Assembly: GCA_025738555.1 (NCBI GenBank) | Contig: JAOVFP010000001.1 | Coordinates: 3,162,001-3,226,000 of the forward strand | Length of the DNA: 64,000 nucleotides | Source: Cyathus striatus | Lineage: Eukaryota; Basidiomycota; Agaricomycetes; Agaricales; Nidulariaceae | Direction of reading: 5' to 3' | In this document: positions 1-11,909 of the stretch, piece after piece | How the letters are laid out: each line of letters starts with the position of its first letter | Numbering within the stretch: position 1 is the first letter of the stretch | Program-made: the position numbers and the translations under genes | The notes under the pieces: generated by a model | Seen by the model: only the letters and a program-made list of their open reading frames with translations | What the model was told of the DNA's origin: nothing | Databases searched by the model: none

Positions 1-1026
1 CCGTGTCGTCCAGTGATGCGTTGTATGGTACATTAAGAACCTGCTCAGAATCTTCTCTTGCCTTCTTAGCGGCCTGATGAAATCTGGTGCCAGGAAACCA
101 TTCTGGTATGTGCTTCAGTAATGGAAAGGTTTCAACCAGAAAGGCTCCCGGGGTAACCATCTCAACAATTGTCTTGAGAGCATTTTCCGATATATCAATA
201 TATGGATCATCTTCGGATTTGATCTTCAGCCCATATACTTCTGAGAGAGCGATAGCTCCAACCGTACTGAGTTAATAAACAAGTATTGATATTTCAGTCG
301 AAAATTACAATCAAAGACTTACTGTCGGAGATGGGACATAAACTTCTCGGGACTTTCAAGAAGTTTCCCCAGAAGAATATGGACATGCTCAGTTTCTCTT
401 GGTTGATGTATCTCAGTATTTCGTGGATGGAAATACTTTGAAAAGAGTTGACGATGAGTTCTCCATAATGCATTGTTAGCCATCGCGACAAATAGGTAAG
501 GATATCCCCCGCTATAATCCATAGATTTAGCTCGTCAAACACAATACTGATCTATTTGCACATCGTACAGTTCAGTGAGCATTACTGATTTCGGTCTACA
601 ATAGTTGTTAGATATCTGTGTCTAAGTCTCCAAGGGATATGCTTAAATCTTACCTGCTTGAATATATTGAAGAGCGCTTCTCCAGTAATTCCTGCGCCAC
701 ACTGTACGAATTCAACACAATTATGTCGGTACCGAAAGCATTGAGGTGAATGATATCCGAATCTATAATGGTTTAAATAACACATGAAACTTAAATATAT
801 TACATATATTAATGCTTTAGCAAGACATACTGTATTTTTTGCACATCTCAGCATAGCCCTTCGCTGGAAATTCCGATGCGATATCCAAGGCATTTCCGAT
901 AATGGGCAACTTCCTAGGACCTGGTGGGAGCAGTAGGTGGTGGTCACGAGAGCGAAGGTATAGATAGATTGTGACAGCACCCGCAATGCTTGCAGCAATG
1001 TCGATAACCAGTAAATTAAGTGGCAT
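1..1026 (-). CDS. Cytochrome P450, 5' part (gene runs off the left edge)
   Basis: Haem-thiolate monooxygenase, probably ER-anchored; substrate unknown. The ATG at 1026 opens a hydrophobic N-terminal anchor followed by the proline hinge PPGPRKLPIIGN. Exon 1 ends near 831 (donor GTATGT). Exon 2 (762-654) encodes SDIIHLNAFGTDIIVLNS, the usual first beta strands. A further exon near 525-325 reads WRTHRQLF (helix C WxxxR) and LLGKLLESPEKFMSHLR, and the last visible exon (about 279-1) contains KHIPEWFPGTRFHQAAKKAR, typical of basidiomycete P450s. The helix I, ExxR and haem-cysteine regions lie outside the window. The splice joining exon 2 to the WRTHRQLF exon (about 595-525) did not resolve with canonical sites, so a lesion there is possible. 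An in-frame ATG at 1092 would add 22 residues ahead of the anchor and looks less likely. Confidence 0.85.
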
Positions 1027-1092
1027 ATTCAGTTCACTACAAAAGGGGGGCCAGCGAAGGCTAGACCTTAAATACATTTTCCCGTTCCACAT

Positions 1093-2744
1093 TTCTCACG
1101 TTGGCTAGCATACAAAGAAGAAAATGCTTAAGTTTGCTGTAAATGAAGGTTTGTTCTCAAGGTCTCGAGTATCACTTCCCACAGTGTTTTTGGTCCTGGT
1201 TTGGTAATACGTGATATGGTATCATAAACAGATGTGGCACTCACTCCACTTAGCAGTGCAGCGCTATCTTTCTGCAGCTCTGTCGTCAACATATATGAAT
1301 TTATTACTTCCACGTAAGTATGTAGAAGTAAGTACAATGTAACATAGTCCCGCGGAGTTGTGCACGAAAGGTTAGTTAGGTCTGACTGATTATTAATTCA
1401 TGAAGAACCGCAAGCTTAAACTTGATGACCAAAAATAGATACTTCTTATGTACCAAGTTTGAATTTGAACTTCAATGTTTTTGAATTGTTATAGGCCAGT
1501 GAAATTTCGATTATTTAGTGCTTATATACCCGAAGCAGCGAAGAGTAGGAGCGGTTTTTTGCGACCACGGTGCTTGCACTTGAAGTACTTTCGTCAGGTC
1601 ACGGGTGCCTCTATTATGTAAGACTTAAGTACTCCAACTATAAAAGACAGTTGACGTTGACAGCTGGGAACGTTTTCTTTACTGAACTTATTGATGCTTC
1701 CTTCCACACCAATTACGTTAATACCACCAGAAATTCTGCGTCTAATTTGTGATGAAATAGACTAGAAACCCACACTCGCATTTCTTGCTAGGATATGTAC
1801 AGTGCTATCGGTCACCTTTCCAGCACCTGACGTTTAAAGGGAAGGATTTTTTTTTTTGGATTTTTAAATATTTTTTTGAGGAGGAAACCCATCAAAAGAC
1901 GTCGATTTACGATGTCAACCTATTTTTTCCCACGGTGTTTCACTTCTTGGACCAGACAATATAATTTTGATAGCTCCTCCGAGAGCACAGCAACATTACA
2001 AATACAATTTAGGTTACAAACTGATGTATTCGTATGAAAATAAAGTTGCTGGTTACCGGGGATTTCATTGTTGAAGCCTGCAACACGCCTAGGAAGAAAC
2101 AGAGTGCGAGACAAGATGCTGCCCTTCGACGAGGGATCTCGCAAAATACAGTGGGTTCAATATTGATATTATAATACTCAGTTAAGATTATGTCTCGTAA
2201 ATCTATAGAATTTCGTGGCCTCACTGATGGAACATTTAAAAAGGCCCAAGAGTTGGTTCCTAAATGTTTGGATGAGGTTTCTACAACACACATCTTGCAC
2301 ACATCCACAAAATTTTTGTCACTGTTGGAGATATATGAGTGCTTACAAGTATGTGCTATATTATAATTTATTGCCCTTCAGCTTTTCCAACTGATTTGTC
2401 TGAATGTCCAACAAGCCGCTTATGCTGTGAAAGAGTATACATCTCATCGTCGCATCCCTCAAAGTGCCTGGAGGAATCATAACATCATCGCTCGCCAATA
2501 AATATTATGTAATCACTTCCGTTTATGGTATAACCCTATTATGTAATAGGGTCTGTTTCATTTTTTCAGCGGACAGAAAAAAAAATTGCCCGATTGACTT
2601 GGGAAGCACTGTAGTAGTAGAACTAGTCTATCTAATGCGACAAAATGTGTTTCCAAGTTGAAAAAATGCGCTGTCAAAATGTAGTTCGAGTTAGAGTGTC
2701 AATGATGTACTCCTGCCAAGTCAGGTGATGAGAAGTGACTGAGG
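1093..2744. other. Intergenic stretch, no gene recognised
   Basis: About 1.6 kb between the P450 start and the F-box/LRR-like gene. Only short, unconvincing frames are present. There is an AT-rich patch with T-runs near 1847-1877. I see no RNA gene or transposon ends. Confidence 0.5.
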
Positions 2745-4268
2745 GCACTGTAAGGCTTTCGCAAATCCGGCTTTGGACGCGTTGTGGTACAGCCTCATCG
2801 GCTTCTATCCCCTTGCAAGGTGTTTGCCTTCAGATATGTGGCAAGAGTCTGTATGGCGAGACTCACCAACCAAAATCACAAAACGCATAGTGGGTCTATG
2901 TAACAATTATAAAGATATTGCTATTATCTAAGTATTATGTAGATACTCAAACGGCCTTTGGTCTCGACAGACTGTTCGCGGTTGTCGCTATATGCCAGAA
3001 AAGTGCACTGTTTCTCTTTCTGTTCTAACGTGTATACGGATAGACTGGTGGGTTTTACCGTATATCAAGGGTTACAATGTGCTATGCTAGGTGATAAACT
3101 ATTGCCTAATGTCCAATGGTTAGGATGGTCAGGCTATCCAGATGATACTCAGCTCTCCTTCATTCACATGTTTATGGGTCCACGACTAAGCCGTGTCGAT
3201 TTCTCATTCACCAAAAACTCTATTCTCTCTGTATCGCTGTTCCCAATGCTAGGCGATCTCTACCCTTCCTTAAAGAAAATTTCGTTCTCGTATTCGACTA
3301 CTAGTAAAGAAGACGAAACAGAGGGAACCGAGCTCATCTCCAACTCGATTTGCAAAATGCAAAATTGGCAAAACCTGCACACCTTGCACATCCCAGATTT
3401 GACTTACAAGGCTTTATTGAGGCTGTCCCAGCTACGTGACTTGAAGGATTTAGATTTGATGCAATGGTTTTCTCGTTCGCGGGTGTTACATTTGCCTAGA
3501 GGTGGATTTCCAGCGTTAGAAACTCTTTACGTTCGCCAACTCAGAAACGTTGTCGACTGCATCCCGCTGCTGAAGATGATGGACTCTTCACCTCTAGAAG
3601 ATATAAATTTAGTTTTCCACAAGTTTGGCGATTGCGAGTCTTACAAACTTCTCTTCACTGCTATTAACGAGCACTGCTGTCACGACACTTTGAAAACAAT
3701 CAGCTGCATGGAGGTGCATTCCGAACGTGACAGAGGTGTTAGTTGGTTCTTTAATGATGAAGAAATTCTGAACTACGAATCCATCAAACCGCTCATGGCA
3801 TTCCGATACCTCGAAGAAATACACTTGGAAATTACTCGAAGATTTTTTATATCCGGCTCCTCGATAACAAATGAAATGGCGACCAGTTGGACGAAGATAA
3901 AGCCGTTATTGTTTATCCTTCCCCATATGTGCTGTAGTCAGACACCACCGACAATTACACTCCTCGACTTGCTACCATTCGCAGAACACTGTCCTAACCT
4001 CGATGCAACGAGCCCCCCTAATATCAATGATCTTGGACCTGGAATTGTGGTCCCACAGACCACACTTACCAAACTCTACGTCGGAGACTCTCCAGCCGGC
4101 AGCCACGAGCTTATTTCAGCATTTCTGTCAAGTTGCTTTCCGGCCTTACAACGTATTAATATTTCATTAAGCGGAGATCTCCCAAGCCAAAAAGCATGGA
4201 ATTCTGTTAATAGCCTTCTAAGGACTTCCCCTGCTACTAGAAGACAGAAACAGTTATCGCTGACATAA
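2745..4268 (+). CDS. F-box/LRR-like protein, F-box not visible (possibly 5'-truncated)
   Basis: Member of the large Agaricomycete family of F-box plus leucine-rich proteins, presumed substrate adaptors of SCF ubiquitin ligases. A short exon up to 2889 reads NPALDALWYSLIGFYPLARC, a family hallmark. A 53-bp intron (2890-2942, GTGGGT...TAG) leads into a long final exon reading RPLVSTDCSRLSLYARKVH and then irregular leucine-rich repeats to the TAA at 4268 (for example LHTLHIPDLTYKALLRLSQL). Upstream of the NPALDALW exon the frame closes with a TGA near 2739-2741, and I could not find an F-box helix (LPxELLxxIF-like) in 2300-2740. Either an unrecognised upstream exon supplies it or the gene has lost its 5' end. 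The family assignment is firm; functionality is uncertain. Confidence 0.72.
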
Positions 4269-4449
4269 GATTGGGGTGTAGGCGTTCTTTTTGAACAGTA
4301 TAATCAGTTAATATTGCGGTCAAACCCTTCTTGCAGTTTTGGAAGACCTGACTTGACAAAATTACGCGGACAATGTAATGATAAGCAACATATACCATTA
4401 GGTCAATTACTGTAATGAATATCATCTGAATGGTATGCTACAGATATAC

Positions 4450-5087
4450 CTAAGAACCGGGCTGTACGGTAGTGCCGCAGGATCCACTATTGGGATCGAG
4501 GCTGAAGGTGAACCTGGCAGAATCAGACACCTTCCCTTCACCGCCCTATTGAAAGTTTAAACCTTAAGCATCGTATTCAAACATGAAATAAATAAACTGA
4601 AGACAAATACCTGACTGCATTGGTTTGCAATGCTGTTCAAGACATCTCGGCAGTTGGTTTCGTCTGGAGCACCATAAGAGGAAATGGAATTGTAAGCCGT
4701 GAAATCACCTATTACATTAAGCAGACACAGTTAGAAATACTACAGAATACTTGATGATAAATACTTACATCGATATCCACCGTTAGGGGACGTGAAACAT
4801 CTACCGCCATTGTCCCCAGGTTGGAACTGTGTCAGCAAAACGTAAGATATATTAGCTCGATTAGTTACAGATTAACATTACCGAAGATAGGGAAACATCG
4901 CTGCAGAAAGTAGGGATGAACTTTTGGCAACTGCTAGCCCCAGCCGTTCCGGAGGAGTAACACGTAGGTGACTGAGCAAACGCGGGAGCAGCAGCGAACC
5001 CGATCAAAGCCACGATGGACTATGAACATTGAACTGTTAGACAGAAATCAGCCCGATTTGAATGTAGACACGTACAGCGAATTTCAT
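4450..5087 (-). CDS. Small secreted 8-cysteine protein, Y3-like glycan-binding type
   Basis: Five exons splice into a 133-residue protein: 5087-5076, 5019-4882, 4826-4769, 4708-4611 and 4545-4450, with canonical GT-AG introns of about 55-65 bp and phases that agree throughout. The N terminus MKFASIVALIGFAAAPAFA is a clear signal peptide with an AFA cleavage site. The mature chain has eight cysteines (TCYSSG, SSCQKF, TFCSDV, RCFTS, YRCDF, TNCRDV, NQCS, GSCG), enough for four disulfides. Size, cysteine number and the motif order GGYRCDFTAYN then DETNC resemble the secreted basidiomycete family of the Coprinus comatus glycan-binding protein Y3; that comparison is from memory. Function could be carbohydrate binding or effector-like. 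I am confident in the gene model and less so in the family name. Confidence 0.75.
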
Positions 5088-6061
5088 TGTTAGAAGGTAA
5101 ATGTGAACGTTGGAACACTGTTCTGTCTCTTCAAGGCAATGCACCTTAAATACTTCCATGTCATATGCTGAACCGATTAGATTCAAGCCTTCCTGCCGCT
5201 TGTTTAGACTCTAAGAGACTGAGACCAGGGTTGGTCAAAGATATTGGTAGACTTCCGTTGGCGTTGTTCCGTCGGAGAGAGCTTGGTATCTCATATTTAT
5301 AAAAGGGAGTAAAGTATGCATACTGTTGAATGTCGAATAACATGTTCGGCAGCTTAACGAAACCTCCGCTGTTGCTCCGTTGAATAGTCTGCCAAATTTA
5401 AAATCAAATTCAAGCTATGTGTGTAGATCGCTTCATGATTTATGTAATAATGTACCCTGCTATGAAACTGGCAGAATATATAGAAATGACCTACATTAAG
5501 TATAATGTTTCGTAACTACCACAGGTATCGGTGTCAATCGAAGTTCAAACGCCAAGCATGTTGTGCTCACCTGTTCAATGGCCTGCCACTTTATCTGCTT
5601 GAAGCAATGCAATTAGACGGATATACAAACAAAGCTCGTCGAACGTCTTCTAACGAAAATGAATTTGTGCTCGCGGAATTTATCTGTCGCCGGATGGCTA
5701 GCTAGCCCAAGCTAGCCAATGCCATTGACATGCTGTCATTCCCACTTTCAAAAATTGGACTATACCAAAAACTACAGAACTTCACATTCATTCCTCTTCG
5801 CTTCGGGCCAGGGAACATGTTTTCCGTGTTTTGACTTCTCGTGTTGTGCTTCACATATGTCTGTCGACGGTCGTAACGTTGCACTGTGTCTATTTCTGAA
5901 CGATAACCCTTTTGCAAGACACGCCTAGAATGTCTTGCTTGGATCTCGTAGTGCTCTTCAATCATTTTCAGACCATGCATATATGCGTTTCATCAATAAT
6001 ATATACTTCGTTTTCAGGAAAAGCAACATTAAAACAAACACGAAGGCTAACGAACACTTCC
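5088..6061. other. Intergenic stretch, no gene recognised
   Basis: Contains the promoter side of the secreted-protein gene (minus strand) and the 3' side of the broken glutathione transferase. Short frames on both strands show no family motif. Nothing else is seen. Confidence 0.45.
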
Positions 6062-6902
6062 TTATTCATAGGAAGCGACGCTCGTCACGCCATTTTGCAA
6101 CGCTTTCCACGATGGGCGAGAGAAGGTTTTATTAAACCACCTGTAGGGACTATACTTAAGTACACTCATTCCTTGAGAAGACAAGTCCCTCACCTAGCCA
6201 CATTGGGCTTCTGCTTCATAATATCTGAGCCAGCAACGGCTAACATCTCGCCGTAAGAAAGGTGAATGAGGTCTGCGAGGGTCAGTTCCTATAATATATG
6301 TAAGTGTCTGAGAACGAAGGAAACAATGAAGGAACATACATCTCCAGCCACCTATTTCTGCTTGCTCAGGATCTGATCGTAGGCGTCCAACTTGGCTGAG
6401 AGGGTCTCAATTGAAGACTTGAACTTCTCAGGATCGGGAACGCCTCTGTGGTATCTTCGCGCGCATGTCAGTATTCATGGACAAACCTATAGAACGCAGA
6501 TCTCCAACTCACTTCTTAAACATGTTCTTGTATACTGCTGCGATGCATGCGGGTCAGAATTGCTCGTCTCGACACTCACAGCCTGCTTGAGCGACGCTTG
6601 TTTCTTCAGATCTGTGGGGATCAACCCAGGAGCGCCTTGAGCAGCATACTTCGTCGCAATATATTGTGCAATTGAGCGATATTCATATACAACGAAACCA
6701 TCACTGCCCCGGGTACTCTATCAGTTCCCGCCGATACGACACCGAACAAATCAATGCAAGGCTCACTAAGTATGGAACCTGCCCGAACGGTTGACGTTTA
6801 AGGTACTCAGGAGACTTGTGCACACCCTTTGTAAAGTCGGCTGAGATAAACTCGTAGGGTGGTACATGTGGAGCTTGGGTTACCGTAGAGTTTGAGGACC
6901 AT
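6062..6902 (-). pseudogene. Glutathione S-transferase pseudogene (several lesions)
   Basis: A full-length GST can be followed from the ATG at 6902 to the TAA at 6062. It starts MVLKLYGNPSST (GST-N beta 1), continues YEFISADFTKGVHKSPEYLK and QPFGQVPYL, then DGFVVYEYRSIAQYIATKY (the glutathione-site region), IPTDLKKQASLKQA, GVPDPEKFKSSIETLSAKLD, ADLIHLSYGEMLAVAG and finally a FNKTFSRPSWKALQNGV C terminus. Lesions seen directly: the N-terminal helix 1 region is missing and the frame shifts between STCT and PYEFIS; a second frameshift falls between SNSDPHAS and VYKNMFKK; and an in-frame TAG splits SKQK from VAGD. Introns and splice signals are otherwise preserved, so this is recent decay of a once-normal theta/phi-like fungal GST. 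A functional product is unlikely. Confidence 0.85.
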
Positions 6903-7430
6903 GGCTACAAGTTAAAGGAGTATTTGAGTTTTGAAGGGTGTTTGGCTGATTTGCTGGGATAGTTGGAATGCGAGATGGAGATGGGAGTTGGTGGTTATCG
7001 TCCTTTTATGCATTGTGTGTTGAGAGCTAGACGTGGTGGCAGTAAAGACTTATTAGAGCCCTGGTTCACCGGCACCGGTCAACTACCGACCGGTGGCTAG
7101 GCCTAGTCCCGCCTCATGCCTAGCAACCCGCGTCCCACGCATGACAACATCGTCTTCGAATTATCTTCAATGCAAGTCTCAAGCAAATCTTCTACAGACT
7201 GCAGGTTTCAAAGAATCTGTTCACTGGTGACGCAGCTAAGTTGAATTAAACTGTAATGGAAATTCTAGATCTCTCGCACGACGCGTGACTCTCAATTAAG
7301 CACGAATCTGAATACTTCAAGTTTATCGACCCCAGTTCAATTCCCCCCTCAATTCCAGCCCAACATAACATTTTACGAATTACTGTTTCCCCATCCACTA
7401 CCACACTTTCACACGCACATTTAGCTTGCT
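6903..7430. other. Divergent intergenic region between GST pseudogene and kinase
   Basis: Shared upstream region of two divergently oriented loci. It contains a perfect 8-bp stem with a 7-nt loop at 7073-7095. No other element is recognised. Confidence 0.4.
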
Positions 7431-8763
7431 ATGACTTGGGAAGGTTACACACAATACCCCGGGATCGAGATAGTGAGCAACTATCGCAAAGGCGGCTTTC
7501 ATCCTGTCACCCTTGGCGATATCTTCATTAACCGTTACCGCGTCATCGACAAACTCGGATATGGGTCCTATAGTACAATATGGCTCGTCGAGGACCTTGA
7601 TCTCAAGAGATATGCTTCTGTTAAAATAATCGCTGCTGAAGCCTCGGAAACCTCCTCGGAAATCGAAATCGCGCAATATCTCAAACAGCAACAGGAGAAG
7701 CAAAATTCCCATCCTGGAAGTGAACATGTTGTTCAAATTTACGACACTTTCGTTATGGATGGCCCGAATGGCACACACCACTGCATCGTCACTGAGATTC
7801 TCGGTCCAAATCTTGCGGAGGACGTCGAATGCTTTTATGGATTTGCTCATGAAGGAATGCCACCGAACATCGCTAAGAAGATAGTCGCTCAAGTTTGCTC
7901 CGGAGTAGCTTTTCTTCACAGTTGTGGAATTGTTCATGGAGGTGAATACGCGTACTTTTATTCCTTATAATGTTTAATCACACTGCCACATGGAAGATTT
8001 ACATCTTGGAAATGTGTGCGTCTATTCTCCTAAACTGCAGACACCACTTCCCGACGAGCCTGAAGATGAGGGCCCTGAAGACGAAGATCCTGAAGATGAA
8101 GACTGCCTTGATGAATCCGGGTACTTGCCAATTACCCATTGGGACGACACTCCAGTTTCACCCTCTCCTCACCTTCCCCCAGGAGTTTTGGCGGGGACGG
8201 ACCCCGAACCATTTTTCGAACTTTGTCTGTCTTCTCCTGAGGATGTCCACGTGAAGATCTGTGACTTCGGAGAAGCTTTCCTTTACAACCGTCATCTAAA
8301 CAAACCGCTACAGTTCAATATGCCTCGAGTATTTGCTGCTCCAGAAGTCATCTTTCACGAACCGTCCGCTCCAGCCCCACCAATGGACATCTGGGCACTC
8401 GCTGTACTCGTGCGGATGGTTGTAACCCCAAATCTACCGCCGTTTAACTCAAACTACGGACGTGAAAAGGAGGTCGTTCGTGAGATGGTGTTGTTCCTTG
8501 GAAAACTCCCGGATAAGTGGTGGAATCAGTGGGATAACCGTGCAGAGTATTTCGACGAGAACGGGCCTCCATTAGAAGAGGTGAAAAAAAGTGAGCGTAA
8601 ATGGGTCTTGGGTGGCATTAGACCAGGAGGTGAGTATACTGATGAGGAAGCCGATGCGTTTGATACTCTGTTGCGAAAGATGTTGCGTTACGACGTCAAG
8701 GAGAGAACTCAGGCAGAAGAAGTTGTAAGGCTTCTTCCAGCCAGCTGGAAGGAAAGAGGTTGA
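7431..8763 (+). CDS. SRPK-type serine/threonine protein kinase
   Basis: 425-residue kinase in two exons, 7431-7941 and 7997-8763, separated by a 55-bp intron (GTGAAT...AAG) placed so that the catalytic loop HGDLHLGN is rebuilt across the junction. Family motifs: N-terminal YRKGGFHPVTLGDIFINRYR (SRPK signature), glycine loop KLGYGSYSTIW (about 41-51), ATP-site lysine in SVKII (65), catalytic Asp 171, DFGEA (260-264), APEV (287-290) and DIWALA. SRPKs phosphorylate SR-type splicing factors in cytoplasm and nucleus. Where canonical SRPKs carry a long spacer, this protein has only a short acidic insert (about 190-209, rich in E, D and P). It is smaller than Sky1/Dsk1-type kinases and belongs to the expanded SRPK-like group common in basidiomycetes. 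All catalytic residues are present, so it should be active. Substrate is unknown. Confidence 0.9.
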
Positions 8764-10038
8764 ACAAACCCAATGGAGTACATCTTGTCGCCTTACGAGC
8801 CTCGCTTACAAGGTTTTGCAGTCTGAGCTAGTACTTATTATTTATTACTCTAGTAGATTCCTCTGATCTTGTCCTTTTCAGGTTTCGACTTTTGTAACAT
8901 ATTATTTAATTTTTGTACAATCTTTAATCATAAGTATTGCCATCTTTTCGTGATTAGAAAGCTTTCTATGTCTGGATCAACTTTGTTAGTGCAGTTTCCG
9001 ATGGTTACTTACTGAACTTATTGCTGCGCCTTCATGTCTCCGTGCTTCAACGTTAGTCTGATGCGTTCGGGACTCGTCTTCCTTAAAAAGCAAATGAAAT
9101 CACTCAACGCTAAGAATTGACGACAGTTCATGAGGTTATGAGTCAATGCCATCTCCGGAGCCGCAGTATACTGTCAGGTTACTTATGGGCGTCATCTAAA
9201 CTGACCTGTTTCCCACCATCTCGAGTCATAAACACAATATATTCCCATTATCTTAATATGCGCTGGGAATAACTTGATATCTACGTGGGCGACAGGGTTT
9301 AGGTGTTGGCGCCCGGCCAAAACGCACAAGTTGACTCAGAAGTACAAAATCAGCTCCACATGTTCCGTCCTACATAGTACGTGACAAAAATGCTGGGGAT
9401 GTTCACCTGGGCCCTCCAGCCCGCAAGCAATAATCAGGGCTACAAGATTATGAATAGCGGGCTTACAGCTTACCATTAGTAATAGTAGTACCGCATGACA
9501 GCCTGGTCTGCTCTGTGGGTAGCTGTGGGTGCTACTTATAATCGAGTTTCATTGTTTTCTGCACGAGCTTCGTTTCACGACAAGCCCGCTGCCCGTGTAC
9601 TTACATCAGATACTAGAAAAGACTAGTCTTTTGCATCGCACTTTTCATATACTTACACTCGTTCAAACTTTCACGCGTTCACGGGCATCATTGGAATCGC
9701 TTAGATATTTAATTAAGTTTGCTGTTGAAGGTGTTCAATCAGGTTCTTAGGATTATTATGATTTATATCATGTACTTACACGAGGCTGCTTATTGTGACT
9801 CGCGTCCTTTCTTCATCGCTTCAGTGTACTGCCCCTGCTATCGGGTGCAATCTGGAATACTCAAACTGTCATATAGTGACGGCAGGGTCGATCCTACAGC
9901 CGCCCGTCTATAGTCACGACTACACACGACTCGTCAAGTCTTGATCTCGCGATTATCGAAGTCCCAATTTATTCTAATGTGGGCTATCATACGTGGACCC
10001 GCACGCCTCGGACATATAGCGAAGGGTTCAAGACCTCG
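8764..10038. other. Intergenic stretch, no gene recognised
   Basis: 3' flank of the kinase and upstream region of the AAA ATPase. The many short frames show no family motif and no RNA gene is recognised. Confidence 0.4.
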
Positions 10039-10046
10039 TATATAAA
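10039..10046 (+). promoter_or_regulatory. TATA box of the AAA ATPase gene
   Basis: The octamer TATATAAA lies 78 bp before the ATG at 10124. It is only 12 bp before an earlier in-frame ATG at 10058, too close for a transcript to include that codon, which supports 10124 as the start. Confidence 0.55.
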
Positions 10047-10123
10047 GGCTTCAATGTTTGATTCTGAACGCTAACCATTTCACAACACGTACCACTGCAC
10101 CGCATCCTCACCTATACCACAAT

Positions 10124-11637
10124 ATGTTTTCTAAACTTCTCTCTGAAGCTTTCGGGACGCCGGTATCAAACGCGAAGCTTTTTCTTATCCAACGTTTAAA
10201 GCGATCTCATGCTGGAGCCCAATGTGTTTCCATCTCTCAATGCTCCAACGCTGCATTTCCTATTTTCGAGTTCCTAGAGAGCAGGAACATTTCAGTTTAC
10301 ATCGATGAGGAGGAAACGCACGAAACATTCGATTACGACCATGCATCACGCAAAGGCTACACGTCTACTGTAGCTGGTGTCAGCAGATTCGAGTATGAAT
10401 CTATCAAGTATATCGTATACAAGGCGACATGGGAAAACGAGTATCAGAATCAAAATTTTTACCATCTGGTGTTCGATAGTCAGGACAATGCACCCGGTAA
10501 AGAGCTTTCCAGAACCGTATACCAATGGGCGAATAGCCCCAAAGATGAGGTCTGGATTTATGAGGATGAGAATTGGAGCAAGAGTGCATCTCTCTACAAG
10601 TCTATCCGTTCATCCGATTGGGATTCTATTGTCTTGAAGAACGAATTTCGGGAGGGACTAAGGAGAGACGTTGAGACATTCTTCAACAGCCGGGATGCCT
10701 ACGCTTCTCTCAATATCACTTGGAAACGCGGCATTCTTCTCCTTGGACCTCCAGGAAATGGAAAAACAGAGTCTATAAAAGCGCTTCTTAATGAATTCAA
10801 AAATGTGGAAGCACTATACGTCAAGTCATTCACAACTCGCTATGTATGCATTATTATGTATTGTCTGTTCGGTACTTGGTACTCACCTGATCACATATAT
10901 AGGGACCGGAAATGGGAGTTCGTCAGATATTCACACATGCGAGAAAGCACGTTCCATGTATCTTGGTTATCGAAGATTTGGATTCGATGGTTACGCGTAA
11001 AGTGCGCTCGTTCTTCCTCAATGAACTTGATGGTCTTGTGAGTATTACTTCGTCGCGAGCTTCTATTTCGCCTCCCTAAATTGTATATATAATAGGCTAA
11101 AAACGAAGGGATCCTCACAATTGCGACCACGAACCACCCAGAGCGCATCGATGATGCTATTTTAAATCGACCATCTCGCTTCGATGTTAAGTATGACTTT
11201 ACCCTTCCGGAACGTGATATTCGCAAGATCTTCGCTCTGAAGTGGATCAAGAAAGTTCAGGAGCTTGGCAATGATACTGGGATTGATTTTGACGATCCTG
11301 AGCGAACGGCTAACCTGGTTGCAGATAAGACGGAATCGTGGTCGTTTGCATTCTTGAAAGAACTGTGAGTAATTTACTATGCTAGTCTTACAGTGACTAA
11401 GTGCTTACGTTTTTGCATGATAGGTTCGTCTCGTTCATGTTACGAGTAGCCCATGACAAAGCGACGGGATCTAAGAAAATTGTGAATGGTTCCGCTGTGG
11501 TTTCCTCTGAAACCGTACTTTTAGATCAGGCGGACAAACTAGCGAGCCAAATTATCAAAGCCAAGAATAAAGAGGACAAAAAGAAGGCTAAAAAGGCGGC
11601 GACTGAAGACTTCGATGCGTCAGACGAAGAGTCTTGA
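10124..11637 (+). CDS. AAA ATPase (BCS1-like/meiotic AAA group)
   Basis: Four exons (10124-10843, 10903-11037, 11096-11364, 11424-11637) splice in phase to 445 residues. Motifs: Walker A GPPGNGKT (208-215), Walker B ILVIEDLD (E/D at 264-265), sensor-1 region IATTNHPERIDDAILNRPSRFD with the second-region arginines, and a lysine-rich acidic C terminus (KAKNKEDKKKAKKAA...DASDEES). The roughly 200-residue N-terminal part has no recognised domain and probably serves as substrate or adaptor region. In this family ATP hydrolysis drives remodelling of bound proteins. Basidiomycete genomes carry many single-AAA proteins of this layout; membrane insertion as in mitochondrial Bcs1 is not supported because no transmembrane segment is visible. 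Function beyond ATPase is unknown. Confidence 0.88.
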
Positions 11638-11909
11638 GTTTTGTTGTATATGTCATAGAATGTTAATCACGATGTGGAATGTTATCCAGACAAATGACTT
11701 GTATCGATATGATTTCTCTACCATGCAATATTTTAGTTAGTTTGGAAACGAACCAGTTTCACCACTTCAGATTTATTAAGAATTAGTAATAAGGATAGTG
11801 AGAATAATTGACGAGGCCAGCGGTATTCCAAGAGGAAACTGTTGAAGATTGAAAAGAATGAAAGAATGCTAAAGTACTAGTGAATGTTGGATGGAGCGCG
11901 ATTTGTACG

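Noticed and set aside
10020..10034. GGGTTCAAGACCT resembles a tRNA T-arm
   Set aside because: The stem does not pair and no acceptor or anticodon arm fits around it.
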